Below, piece by piece: positions 16,137 to 24,560 of a stretch of 55,692 nucleotides of DNA; within the stretch, counting starts at the first letter, position 1, and every line of letters starts with the position of its first letter. Below the pieces are notes generated by a model. The model was given only the letters and a program-made list of their open reading frames with translations, was not told the DNA's origin and searched no databases. The DNA is taken from contig NZ_BDBP01000074.1 in the NCBI RefSeq assembly GCF_001613045.1, positions 1 to 55,692 of the forward strand. The letters run 5' to 3'. The stretch is from Nocardia lijiangensis NBRC 108240. Lineage in GTDB: Bacteria > Actinomycetota > Actinomycetes > Mycobacteriales > Mycobacteriaceae. The translations under genes were made by a program, and so were the position numbers.

Positions 16137-17402
16137 TTATCCCACGCCGAGGCGGTCGGCGGCGACGGCGAGATCCTTGTCACCGCGACCCGACAGGCAC
16201 AGCACGACGACGGAGTTCTCGACAACCTCGCCGCGGTCGGCCATCTCCAGCAGATGCCCGACGGCGTGGGCCGATTCGAGCGCGGCGAGGATGCCTTCGG
16301 TGTGACTGAGCGCCTGCATCCCGCGCAGTGCGACGGCGTCGGTGGCCGCGCGATAGCTCACCCGGCCACTGTCTTTCAGATGGCTGAGTTCGGGGCCGAC
16401 GCCCGGATAGTCGAGTCCGGCCGCGATGCTGTGGGTTCGCGCAATCTGGCCGTCCTCGTCCTGGAGCAGGTAACTGTAGGAGCCGTCGATCTCACCCGGG
16501 CTTCCCATGCTCAGCGTCGCCGCGTGCGCGCCGGTGTCGACGCCGAGCCCGGCCGCCTCGACGCCGATCAGCCGCACCTGCGGATCGTCGGTGAACGGGT
16601 GGAAGACACCGATGGCGTTGCTGCCGCCGCCCACGCAGGCGAGAACGCAGTCGGGCAGTCTGCCTTCGGCACGCATGATCTGGTGTCTGGTCTCCGCGCC
16701 GATCACCGTCTGGAAATCCCGCACGATCCGCGGATACGGCGCGGGCCCTGCCGCGGTGCCGAACAGGTAGTGGGTGGTGTCCAGGTTCGCCACCCAGTCG
16801 CGGACCGCCTCGCTGATGGCATCTTTGAGGCGGCGCGATCCGCTGTCGACCGGTCGCACCTCGGCGCCGAGCAGATTCATCCGGACCACGTTCGACGCCT
16901 GGCGCCGCATGTCGTCGGTCCCCATGTAGACCACACAGGTCAGGCCGAGCATCGCGCACACCGTCGCCACGGCCACGCCGTGCTGGCCCGCGCCGGTCTC
17001 GGCGACGATCCGTCGTTTGCCCATCCGCCGCGCCAGCAGCGCCTGCCCGAGCGCATTGTTGATCTTGTGAGCGCCGGTGTGGGCCATGTCCTCGCGCTTG
17101 AGATAGACCCGCACGTCCGGCACGCCGAGCAACTCGGCGAACCGCCGCGCCTGATGCAGCAACGTGGGCCTGCCGACGCGGTCGCGCAGTAGTTCCCGGT
17201 ACTCCGCCTCGAAGCTCGAATCGGCTTGTGCCAGAAGGTAGGCCGCCTCGAGATCCAGCAGCGCGGCCATCAGTCCTTCGGGCACGAATCTGCCGCCGAA
17301 AACGCCGAATCGTCCGCGCTCGTCGGGAAGCGTCTCGCGCCGGAACCCGCTCGCCGCCATGTCGTGATCAATCCTCATCAACACCAACGCTTTCACCGCC
17401 AC
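16137..17402 (-). CDS. trpB: Tryptophan synthase beta chain (TrpB), orphan copy
   Basis: About 421 residues from a GTG at 17402; ATGs at 17378 and 17360 are alternative starts and are closer to the usual TrpB N-terminus (GRFGVFGGRFVPE). The PLP lysine is in AHTGAHKINNALGQ (Lys113 from the GTG). ETGAGQHGVA, the COMM-helix region, VGGGSNAIGVFHPF (phosphate-binding) and SHTEGILAALESAHA are all present. TrpB makes tryptophan from indole and serine and normally pairs with TrpA, but no trpA, trpC or other trp gene is near. It could be a stand-alone salvage enzyme or could make a modified tryptophan. Confidence 0.9.
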   Translation of the reverse strand: MAVKALVLMRIDHDMAASGFRRETLPDERGRFGVFGGRFVPEGLMAALLDLEAAYLLAQADSSFEAEYRELLRDRVGRPTLLHQARRFAELLGVPDVRVYLKREDMAHTGAHKINNALGQALLARRMGKRRIVAETGAGQHGVAVATVCAMLGLTCVVYMGTDDMRRQASNVVRMNLLGAEVRPVDSGSRRLKDAISEAVRDWVANLDTTHYLFGTAAGPAPYPRIVRDFQTVIGAETRHQIMRAEGRLPDCVLACVGGGSNAIGVFHPFTDDPQVRLIGVEAAGLGVDTGAHAATLSMGSPGEIDGSYSYLLQDEDGQIARTHSIAAGLDYPGVGPELSHLKDSGRVSYRAATDAVALRGMQALSHTEGILAALESAHAVGHLLEMADRGEVVENSVVVLCLSGRGDKDLAVAADRLGVG

Positions 17403-17608
17403 CGATCCGACGGCTCAGTCTGTTCCGCTCGCACCAGCGCAATCCCACAGACCGGCAACAAGCGAGTTAACAGACTCGATCTTTCGGATGGTCGAGAACT
17501 TCTGTTGCGTCGAGATGTGATGTGGCTCATGCCGATATGGCATTGACTGTGCCGTTACGGCCAACGATGTCCTGGGTTCCGAATCGCACACCACACGGAA
17601 GGATCGAC

Positions 17609-19495
17609 ATGGCAGCGCCGGAATTCATTTCTGTAGAGGACTTTTTCAGACCGCCGACGAGTGCGGCGCCGTCGATTTCGCCGGACGGCACCAGGATCGC
17701 CTACCTGGCGCCGCGGAACAACCGGTTGAACGTGTGGATCAAGGACCTCGACTCCAACGAGGAAGCACGCTGTGTGACCGCGGAGGAGAACCGCGGTGTG
17801 CACGACTTCCGCTGGACCGGCGATTCGCGGTGGCTGCTCTACACCCAGGACGGCAACGGCGACGAGAAATGGCACCTGTATCGAGTCGATCTCGACAACC
17901 CGGGTGCGGAGGCGATCGACCTCACGCCGTTCCCCGGAGCGACAGTCGTCCACTTCGAGCTGCCCGGTGAACGGCCAGGAAAGGCGCTGCTGCACCTGAA
18001 CAGCAGGGACATCGAAGTGTTCGACCTCTGCGAGCTCGACATCGCTACCGGTGCCATCACGGTGCTGGCCGAGAATCCCGGACATGTCGCCTTCTGGATG
18101 TGCGGTCCCGACGGCGACTTGTTCGCTCGCACCCTGACCTCCGCGGGCGATATCGAGATCTCACGATGGGACGTCGATGCTGCCACGTTGCACCCTATCG
18201 CGGTGTACGACGGTGCCGACTATCCGATGGGCGTGCTGCCGGTCCGGCTCACCCCGGACGGGTCAGGGGTGTGGATCGGTTCCAACCGCGGCACCGACCG
18301 GACCCGGCTGGTCCGGCTCGATCTGACCACCGGTGCGGAGACCGAGGTCGACAGTCACCCGACGTTCGACCTCGATACCCGCGGCGCCGTCTCTCCGGTG
18401 CTTCTGTCGCCACTGATTCTCGACCGCCGCACGGGGGAGTTGATCGGGGCCCGCTACCTCGGCGAACGACAGGTCGTCCACGCACTGGATCCACATTTCG
18501 CCGCGGTGCTGGAGAACCTGCAGAAGCTCTCCGACGGAGACCTGGCCGCTGTGTCCTCCGACGACACCGGGCAACGCTGGGTCGTCACCTTCACTCACGA
18601 CCGCGACCCCGGTGTCGCGTACTACTACGACCATTCCACCGGCGCGCATCGGCTGCTGTTCCGGCCGTACCCGCATGTGGATCCCGAATCGCTGGCCCCG
18701 ATGAGTCCGGTAACGATCCCGGCGCGAGACGGACTGAGCCTGCCCTCGTATCTGACGCTGCCCGTCGGCATCGAGCCGGTCGGGTTGCCGATGGTTCTGA
18801 TGGTCCACGGCGGCCCGTGGTACCGCGACAGCTGGGAGTTCGACCCCGCCGCACAACTGTTCGCCAACCGCGGCTATGCGGTGTTGCAGGTCAACTTCCG
18901 CGGATCGACCGGGTACGGAAAAGCATTCGTCAAGGCGGCGATCGGAGAGTTCGCAGGCAAGATGCACGACGACCTCATCGATGCCGTGCACTGGGCCGTC
19001 GAGCAGGGCTACGCCGATCCGGACCGGGTTGCGATCTTCGGCGCGTCCTACGGTGGCTACGCGAGCCTCGTCGGCGTCACCTTCACTCCCGACGTCTTCG
19101 CGGCCGCTATCGACTATGTCGGCATCTCCGACTTGACGAACTTCCTGCGCACGATCCCCTCGTTCGCCAAGCCCCACACGGCCAACAATTGGCATCTCTT
19201 CGTCGGCGACCCCGACGACCCGGAGCAGAAGGCCGACATGCTCGCACGCTCGCCGATCACCCACGTGGACCGGATTCGCACACCACTGCTGGTGATCCAG
19301 GGCGCCAACGATGTCCGGGTGGTGCGCGCCGAGTCCGACAACCTCGTGAAAGCGCTCCTCGAGCGCGGAGTCGAGGTCGAGTACATGGTCAAGGACGACG
19401 AAGGACACGGCTTCGCGAACCCGGAAAACCAGATCGACATGTTCCATGCGATCGAGCGCTTCCTCGCTCGGCACCTCGGTGGGCGACGGGAATGA
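17609..19495 (+). CDS. S9-family prolyl oligopeptidase-like serine peptidase
   Basis: 628 residues from the ATG at 17609, with GGAAGGA six bases upstream; the frame is open further upstream but without homology. The N-terminal half is a beta-propeller (ISPDGTRIAYLAPRNN, WTGDSRWLLYTQD and others). The C-terminal alpha/beta-hydrolase has VHGGPWYRDSW, FRGSTGYGKAF and the triad Ser480 (GASYGG), Asp568 (GANDVRV) and His600 (DEGHGF). There is no signal peptide, so it is cytosolic. It probably trims short peptides or acyl-peptides. A palindrome ATGCC-GATAT-GGCAT (17529-17543) upstream may be an operator. Confidence 0.9.
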   Translation: MAAPEFISVEDFFRPPTSAAPSISPDGTRIAYLAPRNNRLNVWIKDLDSNEEARCVTAEENRGVHDFRWTGDSRWLLYTQDGNGDEKWHLYRVDLDNPGAEAIDLTPFPGATVVHFELPGERPGKALLHLNSRDIEVFDLCELDIATGAITVLAENPGHVAFWMCGPDGDLFARTLTSAGDIEISRWDVDAATLHPIAVYDGADYPMGVLPVRLTPDGSGVWIGSNRGTDRTRLVRLDLTTGAETEVDSHPTFDLDTRGAVSPVLLSPLILDRRTGELIGARYLGERQVVHALDPHFAAVLENLQKLSDGDLAAVSSDDTGQRWVVTFTHDRDPGVAYYYDHSTGAHRLLFRPYPHVDPESLAPMSPVTIPARDGLSLPSYLTLPVGIEPVGLPMVLMVHGGPWYRDSWEFDPAAQLFANRGYAVLQVNFRGSTGYGKAFVKAAIGEFAGKMHDDLIDAVHWAVEQGYADPDRVAIFGASYGGYASLVGVTFTPDVFAAAIDYVGISDLTNFLRTIPSFAKPHTANNWHLFVGDPDDPEQKADMLARSPITHVDRIRTPLLVIQGANDVRVVRAESDNLVKALLERGVEVEYMVKDDEGHGFANPENQIDMFHAIERFLARHLGGRRE

Positions 19496-19514
19496 TCGAA
19501 TTCAGTCGCGCTTG

Positions 19515-19538
19515 ACCATGCCGTAGCGGCATGGTTTT
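19515..19538 (+). terminator. Intrinsic terminator after the S9 peptidase gene
   Basis: A perfect 9-bp stem (ACCATGCCG / CGGCATGGT) with a 3-nt loop is followed by TTTT. It begins 20 bp after the S9 stop codon and ends before the MerR gene, separating the two transcription units. Confidence 0.8.
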
Positions 19539-19598
19539 GACTGGTATCGATGTCGGCACTCGCGTGCCGGGCAGATCCGGTCGATGAGGAGGTGTGGC

Positions 19599-20342
19599 GT
19601 GGCGTGGAGCACCCGTGAACTCGCCGAGCTCGCAGGCACGAGCGTGCGTGCGGTGCGGCACTATCACGATGTCGGTCTGCTCGACGTGCCCGAGCGCGGT
19701 GCCAACGGCTACAAGCGCTACGGCGTGGCTCATCTGGTGCGCCTGCTGCGGATCAAACGCCTGACCGACCTGGGGTTCTCCCTTGCCAGGATCGCCGCGA
19801 TGGGTGAGGCGGACGAACATCCCGAACAGGCACTGCGCACCTTGGACGCCGAGCTCGCCGCGACCATCGAACGCCTGCAACGGATCCGTGTCGAGCTCGC
19901 CATGACGCTGCGCAAACCCACACCGACCGACCTGCCGCCCGAGCTGGCCGTGGCCACCGCCGACGCGGATCTGCCCGACACCGACCGTGCGCTCCTCGTC
20001 GTGCTGACTCGCGTGCTCGGGTCCTCGACACTGCGCGCCTACGCCGAGGCGCTGCGGGGCTACTACGCGCAACCCGGGGTCCTCGAGTTCGACCAGTTGC
20101 CCGCGGACGCCGACGAGCGGACCCGCCGCGAGATGGCCGAACACCTGGTGCCCGCCACCCGGACGCTGCTCACCGGCCACCCGGAACTTCAAGATCTCAC
20201 CGCCGACGCACCACGCGGTGCGCGCTTCGCCGAACGCGCAATCGGCGTGGCCCTGAACGATCTTTACAACTCCGCCCAGATCGACGTGCTCCGGCGCATG
20301 GGAAAACTGCTGGGCGGACCACCCGGCTCCGAGCAGGCTTGA
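19599..20342 (+). CDS. MerR-family transcriptional regulator
   Basis: 247 residues from a GTG at 19599 that follows AGGAGG by six bases; the in-frame ATG at 19584 lies inside that ribosome site and is unlikely. The N-terminal MerR HTH (STRELAELAGTSVRAVRHYHDVGLLDVPERG...YKRYG) and the dimer helix (LARIAAMGEADEHPEQAL) are clear. The C-terminal 150 residues are helical and resemble an effector-binding domain of unknown ligand. No cysteine cluster is seen, so it is not a metal sensor of the classical kind. The target is unknown. Confidence 0.88.
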   Translation: MAWSTRELAELAGTSVRAVRHYHDVGLLDVPERGANGYKRYGVAHLVRLLRIKRLTDLGFSLARIAAMGEADEHPEQALRTLDAELAATIERLQRIRVELAMTLRKPTPTDLPPELAVATADADLPDTDRALLVVLTRVLGSSTLRAYAEALRGYYAQPGVLEFDQLPADADERTRREMAEHLVPATRTLLTGHPELQDLTADAPRGARFAERAIGVALNDLYNSAQIDVLRRMGKLLGGPPGSEQA

Positions 20343-20460
20343 CCGGTTCGCCGACCAGCGATGCGCACGAGCCGGTGGCTCTCGAGGCGGCTTTCGGGTG
20401 CCGACCAGCCGCTTGGATGACTACCGCGGCGTGGTCGGCACCGATAGGACGAGGGACGGA

Positions 20461-21483
20461 TCAACTGTCGAGGAACCGCAGCAACTCCGTGGTGACGAAG
20501 GCAGGGTTCTCCTCGACGAGCCAGTGCCCCGCATTCGGCACGTCCACTGCGCGCACGATGTTTGCCATGCGCGGCGCGATGGTGGCCCGGACCGGGTCGA
20601 CCTGCCCCTGCGCGGTCATGAGCAGGGTCGGGACATTGATCGGTGCTGTCGCCGTGGTGTCGCGGACGTCCTTGTCGAGGGCGCGGTAGAGCTCGAAGCC
20701 GCCCGAGAGGACCTCGGGCCGACGGTATGTCCGCGCGTACTCGTCGATCTCGGCGTCGGTGAACGGGGATCGATCCGAGGTGCCGCCGAATGCCGTTCCG
20801 CCGAACGAAACCTGCGGGTAGAACAGTGCCAGGTAGTCGCGGACGTCGTCACCGACCACCGCCTCGGGGACTCGACGCTGGGCGTGGAAGGCGATGTGCC
20901 AGCTCAGTGAGCGGTATGTGGACGCATCGATCCCGGGCCCGGGGAGCGGCAAGTCGAGGTAGGCGAGGCGTGCGGTGTCGGAGGGGAACTGGGCGGCGTA
21001 CTGGAACGCCACCGCGGCGCCGAAGTCGTGCCCGACGACGCGGGCGTCACGCACCCCGAGCCGATCGGCGAGCAAGGTGTGGACGTACCGCGCCAGGGTG
21101 GCCTTGTCGTAGCCGGTCGGGGAGCCGGTACTGTCGCCCAGCCCGGGGAGGTCGATGGAGTAGACGGTGTAGTTCTCGGCGAGCGCGGGCATGATCGGCC
21201 ACCAGCCGTACCAGGTCTGCGGCCAGCCGTGAATCAGCACCACCGCCGGGCCGCTTCCGCCGGTCACGTAGTGCATCCGGACGCCGTCGACGTCGGCGAA
21301 CTCGTGCCGGAAGGTGCTGTCGAACTGGGGGTCGCTCTGTGTGGCGACGGCGTAAGGGGGAACGTCCTCGGCGGCTGGTGTGGAGCAGCCCGCGAGAAAG
21401 ATCGTCAGCAGCAGGGCGAATACGGTGGTCGCCCCCTTGTGCGCGGATCGGCGGAAGCGGCGCGGCCGCGCAGCGGTGATCAT
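20461..21483 (-). CDS. Lipoprotein alpha/beta hydrolase (epoxide-hydrolase-like)
   Basis: 340 residues with a lipoprotein signal: a basic n-region (RPRRFRRSAHK), a hydrophobic stretch and the lipobox LAGC with Cys33. The mature domain has HGWPQTWYGW, nucleophile Asp153 in GHDFGAAVAF and His320 in AGHWLVEE, the Asp-nucleophile pattern of epoxide hydrolases and dehalogenases. It would act on the outer face of the membrane. It is the third gene of an operon after the methyltransferase and DinB genes (30-bp gap) and has GAGGAG before its ATG. Confidence 0.87.
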   Translation of the reverse strand: MITAARPRRFRRSAHKGATTVFALLLTIFLAGCSTPAAEDVPPYAVATQSDPQFDSTFRHEFADVDGVRMHYVTGGSGPAVVLIHGWPQTWYGWWPIMPALAENYTVYSIDLPGLGDSTGSPTGYDKATLARYVHTLLADRLGVRDARVVGHDFGAAVAFQYAAQFPSDTARLAYLDLPLPGPGIDASTYRSLSWHIAFHAQRRVPEAVVGDDVRDYLALFYPQVSFGGTAFGGTSDRSPFTDAEIDEYARTYRRPEVLSGGFELYRALDKDVRDTTATAPINVPTLLMTAQGQVDPVRATIAPRMANIVRAVDVPNAGHWLVEENPAFVTTELLRFLDS

Positions 21484-21513
21484 GGGTTCGGTCTCCTCGA
21501 TTCGAAAAAGGGG

Positions 21514-22005
21514 TCAGCGCCCGGTCGCGCTGTCGATCAGTTCGCGGAGGATGTCCGCGTGGCCGGCGTGGCGGCCGGTTTCCTCGATCATGTGGGTGAG
21601 TGCCCAGCGGATACTGGGCGCGCGGCGTCCCGGCTGCGGCCGGGGGACAGGTGCGCCGAGGTCGGTGCAGCCGTCGAGAACTTCGTTCGCACGCTCGACC
21701 GTCGTGCGGTAGCGGTCGACGACATCGGCCACGCTGTCGGCCGGTGCGGCATGAAACGTCGTCTTCCAGTTGGTGACTTCCTCTCCGAGGAACGTCGCGC
21801 GCTCGACGAAGGTGAGGTGCTCGAGCAGGCCGAGCAGGTTCGTGCCCGACGGCACTGCCGGCGTTCGGACCTGCGGTTCGGGAGCGCCGTCGACCTTCGC
21901 GGCGATCGCGCTCCGTACGTAGTCGAGGAAACCGCGCAGGACCTCGATCTCGCTGTTTCCGGCCCGGGGCGGCGGGGTGTCGCGGCGGCGGGAGGTGGTA
22001 TCCAT
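21514..22005 (-). CDS. DinB-family (DUF664) protein
   Basis: 163 residues from the ATG at 22005, which has AAGGAG upstream; a longer open frame extends into the preceding gene. The four-helix DinB/YfiT fold is supported by LLGLLEHLTFVERATFLGEE and the metal-binding THMIEETGRHAGHADILRELID motif. Related proteins are mycothiol- or bacillithiol-dependent transferases, or function unknown. It lies between the methyltransferase (26-bp gap) and the lipoprotein hydrolase (30-bp gap) genes, so the three are co-transcribed. Confidence 0.87.
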   Translation of the reverse strand: MDTTSRRRDTPPPRAGNSEIEVLRGFLDYVRSAIAAKVDGAPEPQVRTPAVPSGTNLLGLLEHLTFVERATFLGEEVTNWKTTFHAAPADSVADVVDRYRTTVERANEVLDGCTDLGAPVPRPQPGRRAPSIRWALTHMIEETGRHAGHADILRELIDSATGR

Positions 22006-22031
22006 CAAGGTCTCCTTCGGGGAAGAACGGA

Positions 22032-22658
22032 TCAGGTAGTGCGCCGGATGACGAGGACGTGGTCGGTGACCTCGGCGGTACGCCCGCCCGGTCCGGTGGC
22101 GATCCGGCGGGGTGCGCCTGCCCGCTCGACCGTCCACGTCGCCGGGTCCAGATCGAGGCCCGTGGCGACCTCCCGCGGGGTCGGATACCGGACGTCGGGA
22201 TCCTGATTCCATGACCACGGCGCGGTCGAGCCGTGGTCGACGACCAGCAGCCGCCCGCCCGAGCGCAGCGCGTGCGCGGCCCGGCGCAGAACGGCTGCCT
22301 TGTCCAGGTCGAAGGGGGTGTGCAGATAGTGGGCGCAGATCAGGTCGAACCGGCCCTTGGGGAACGAGTCGCGTAGGTCGTGCCGCTCGGCGACGACCCG
22401 GTCACCCAGGCCGCGCGCACGGGCAATGCCGGTAAGTCGCTCGACCGCCACGGCCGAGATGTCGACGGCGGTGACATGCCACCCCCGGTGGGCGAGCCAC
22501 AGCGCGTCGCCACCGTTGCCGCACCCGAGATCCACAACGTCGCCGGGCGGCAGGCCCGTAACCGTTTTGGGGAGAAGGTAATTCGGCTGCGGGTCGGTGG
22601 CTGTCGGTCGGCCCGAGTAGACGCCGTCCCAGAATGTGCTCGCATCGGTCGTGCTCAT
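22032..22658 (-). CDS. SAM-dependent methyltransferase (thiopurine-/tellurite-type small class I)
   Basis: 208 residues from the ATG at 22658, with AAAGGAG upstream. FWDGVYSGRP at the N-terminus and VVDLGCGNGGDALWLAHRGWHVTAVDIS (SAM motif I) are typical of TehB/TPMT-like methyltransferases. FDLICAHYLHTPF and LRSGGRLLVVDHG complete the fold. It is the first gene of a three-gene operon and is divergent from the XRE-cupin regulator at 22746, which probably controls it. The substrate is unknown. Confidence 0.87.
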   Translation of the reverse strand: MSTTDASTFWDGVYSGRPTATDPQPNYLLPKTVTGLPPGDVVDLGCGNGGDALWLAHRGWHVTAVDISAVAVERLTGIARARGLGDRVVAERHDLRDSFPKGRFDLICAHYLHTPFDLDKAAVLRRAAHALRSGGRLLVVDHGSTAPWSWNQDPDVRYPTPREVATGLDLDPATWTVERAGAPRRIATGPGGRTAEVTDHVLVIRRTT

Positions 22659-22745
22659 CGAAGCTCCTTTCTCGGGGACCTGCTCAGTCTCGCGAGACCC
22701 ACTTCGATCTGGCACGAATTCTTGCGGTTCCGGCAAGATGGGCCC

Positions 22746-23348
22746 ATGGACCGTGAAACGGACGACGTGCTCAACACGGTGGGGCCGAGGCTGCGTGCGC
22801 TGCGCCGCGACCGCGGCATCACCCTCGCCGATCTCGCGGCGACGACCGGGGTGTCGGAGAGCACCCTGTCCCGGCTGGAGAGCGGGCAGCGGCGGGCGAC
22901 CCTGGAATTGCTGCTGCCGCTGGCCCGTACCTACGACGTTCCGCTGGACGACCTCGTCGGCGCCCCGCGCACCGGTGACCCTCGGCTCCATCTGAAGCCG
23001 ATCCGGCGGTTCGGAATGGTCTTCATTCCACTGTCCCGGCGGCCCGGCGGTGTGCAGGCGTTCAAGATGATCATCCCCGCGCGGCCGGAACCGCTCGAAC
23101 CGACACCGCAGACTCACGAAGGCTTCGAATGGCTGTACGTGCTCAACGGTCGCCTGCGGCTGGTGCTCGGCGACCGCGACCTGACATTGCCGCCCGGTGA
23201 GGCAGCCGAGTTCGATACATCCTTGCCGCACTGGCTGGGCAGCGCCGACGGCGGTGTGGTCGAGCTTCTCATCCTGTTCGGCCTGCAAGGGGTGCGTGCG
23301 CACGTGCGCGCCGACCCGCACCGGTCATCTCGCGGCGGGAGCCTTTGA
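22746..23348 (+). CDS. XRE-family regulator with C-terminal cupin
   Basis: 200 residues from the ATG at 22746. The HTH (LRALRRDRGITLADLAATTGVSESTLSRLESGQRRATLELLLPLA) is followed by a linker and a cupin with THEGFEWLYVLNGRLRLVLGDRDLTLPPGEAAEFDTSLPH. This two-domain layout belongs to repressors that sense small ligands and usually control the adjacent gene. The 87-bp divergent spacer with the methyltransferase operon would carry both promoters. Confidence 0.9.
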   Translation: MDRETDDVLNTVGPRLRALRRDRGITLADLAATTGVSESTLSRLESGQRRATLELLLPLARTYDVPLDDLVGAPRTGDPRLHLKPIRRFGMVFIPLSRRPGGVQAFKMIIPARPEPLEPTPQTHEGFEWLYVLNGRLRLVLGDRDLTLPPGEAAEFDTSLPHWLGSADGGVVELLILFGLQGVRAHVRADPHRSSRGGSL

Positions 23349-23365
23349 CGAGATGCGTTCGGACA

Positions 23366-24037
23366 TCACAGGAAAGGCCAGGGCGCAGTCGCCGTGGCGT
23401 CATAGCCGCCGCGGAAGACGGTGCGGTCCAACGACCGCCGCCCCGGGTGGATCCGTTCCTCGGCGGCGTAGCCGATGGACATGAGCAGGGCAATGGCGAG
23501 GTCGGCGCGGTCCTCGATGCCGATCACCTTCTTCACCTCGTCCTCGTCCCAGCCGTTCATGGGCGAGGTGGCCAGCCCGAGTTCGGTGGCGGCGAGCATG
23601 ACGTAGGTCGCGGCGATCATGGCGTCCTTCACCGCGTACTCACGCTCGAGACCGCGGTCGGCCAGTCCCTGCTGGAATTCGGTGGCGGCAGCGGAGAATC
23701 CGGTAATGAACTCCTCGCTCCATGCCCCGGTGTGGCGCGCCTGTTCGTAGACATCGGATCTGTCCGCCCGCCACGCGTGCGGCTCGGCGACGAAGACGAG
23801 CATGACCGGCGCCTCCTGCGGCTGCGGCTGACCACCGGTGGCCCAGGTCAGGCCCTCTCGTCCTGCGGTGTCGGTGACCACCACGATGGACCGGTCCTGC
23901 AGGTTCCAGCTCGACGGCGCTTGCATCGCCAAGTCGAGGAGGGTGTCGAGATGAGCGGCGGGCACCGGATCGGGGAGGTAGTGGCGGACGGTGCGGCGGG
24001 TGCGGATCGCGTCGGCGACCGAAAGCGTCTTGGTCAT
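23366..24037 (-). CDS. Nitroreductase-family FMN enzyme
   Basis: 223 residues from the ATG at 24037; the frame is open for about 440 bp further upstream, but that covers the divergent HxlR gene. The FMN-binding start is VADAIRTRRTVRHYLPDPVPAAHLDTLLDLAMQAPSSWNLQ. Later come AMIAATYVMLAATELGLATSPMNGWDEDEVKKVIGI and the phosphate-binding tail. The family reduces nitro compounds or quinones with NAD(P)H. The divergent HxlR regulator 69 bp away is the likely controller. Confidence 0.9.
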   Translation of the reverse strand: MTKTLSVADAIRTRRTVRHYLPDPVPAAHLDTLLDLAMQAPSSWNLQDRSIVVVTDTAGREGLTWATGGQPQPQEAPVMLVFVAEPHAWRADRSDVYEQARHTGAWSEEFITGFSAAATEFQQGLADRGLEREYAVKDAMIAATYVMLAATELGLATSPMNGWDEDEVKKVIGIEDRADLAIALLMSIGYAAEERIHPGRRSLDRTVFRGGYDATATAPWPFL

Positions 24038-24051
24038 GAAACTAACTATCG

Positions 24052-24091
24052 GAGAGTGACTCTCTATCGGGAAGAGGGCACTCATTAGTGC
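24052..24091. promoter_or_regulatory. Twin palindromes between nitroreductase and HxlR genes
   Basis: A perfect palindrome GAGAGTGACTCTC (24052-24064) and the dyad GCACT-CATT-AGTGC (24078-24091) lie in the 69-bp divergent spacer; ACTCTC reappears just after (24095-24100). They are probable binding sites of the HxlR-type regulator for both genes. Confidence 0.55.
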
Positions 24092-24106
24092 GTTACTCTC
24101 CTTGGT

Positions 24107-24508
24107 GTGACGATCGTGGAATCCTCGGGCCTGCCCGCCGACGTGTACTCCGCCAAGTGCCCCACCCGGCAGGTCCTCGATCACATCGCAGGCAAGTGGA
24201 CGGTGCTGGTGATCGACTCCCTCCTCCAGCAGGGCACCATGCGCTACACCGACCTGTCGCGCCGTATCGGCGGTGTCTCCCAGAAGATGCTCACCCAAAC
24301 CCTGCGCAGTCTGGAAAGCGACGGATTCCTCACCCGCACAGTGCATCCCACCATCCCTCCACGCGTCGACTACGAACTCACCGACCTCGGCCGCAGCCTG
24401 GCGGAACCCGTCAGCGCCCTGCGCCAGTGGGCCGAGCGGCACATCAACGACATCGAACGGGCTCGCCAGGCGGCTGCCCAAGAACCCACATCACATCGAG
24501 GCGCATGA
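24107..24508 (+). CDS. HxlR-family transcriptional regulator
   Basis: 133 residues from a GTG at 24107. The family's conserved cysteine lies in KCPTRQVLDHIAGKWTVLVIDSLL, and the winged helix is TMRYTDLSRRIGGVSQKMLTQTLRSLESDGFLTR. Single-Cys HxlR proteins such as YodB and HypR sense quinones, diamide or aldehydes by thiol oxidation and control nitroreductases and quinone reductases. The divergent nitroreductase here fits that role exactly. Confidence 0.92.
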   Translation: MTIVESSGLPADVYSAKCPTRQVLDHIAGKWTVLVIDSLLQQGTMRYTDLSRRIGGVSQKMLTQTLRSLESDGFLTRTVHPTIPPRVDYELTDLGRSLAEPVSALRQWAERHINDIERARQAAAQEPTSHRGA

Positions 24509-24560
24509 TGGGGGTCGGTGTCAGGGCCCGGTCCGAGGGTGACCGGGGTAGGCATAGAGG

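Noticed and set aside
17529..17543. ATGCC-GATAT-GGCAT dyad before the S9 peptidase as a firm operator
   Set aside because: A single short dyad without promoter context or a second copy; mentioned only as a possibility in the gene entry.
24038..24481. N-terminal extension of the nitroreductase frame
   Set aside because: It is antisense to the HxlR regulator, and the nitroreductase fold begins at the Met at 24037.
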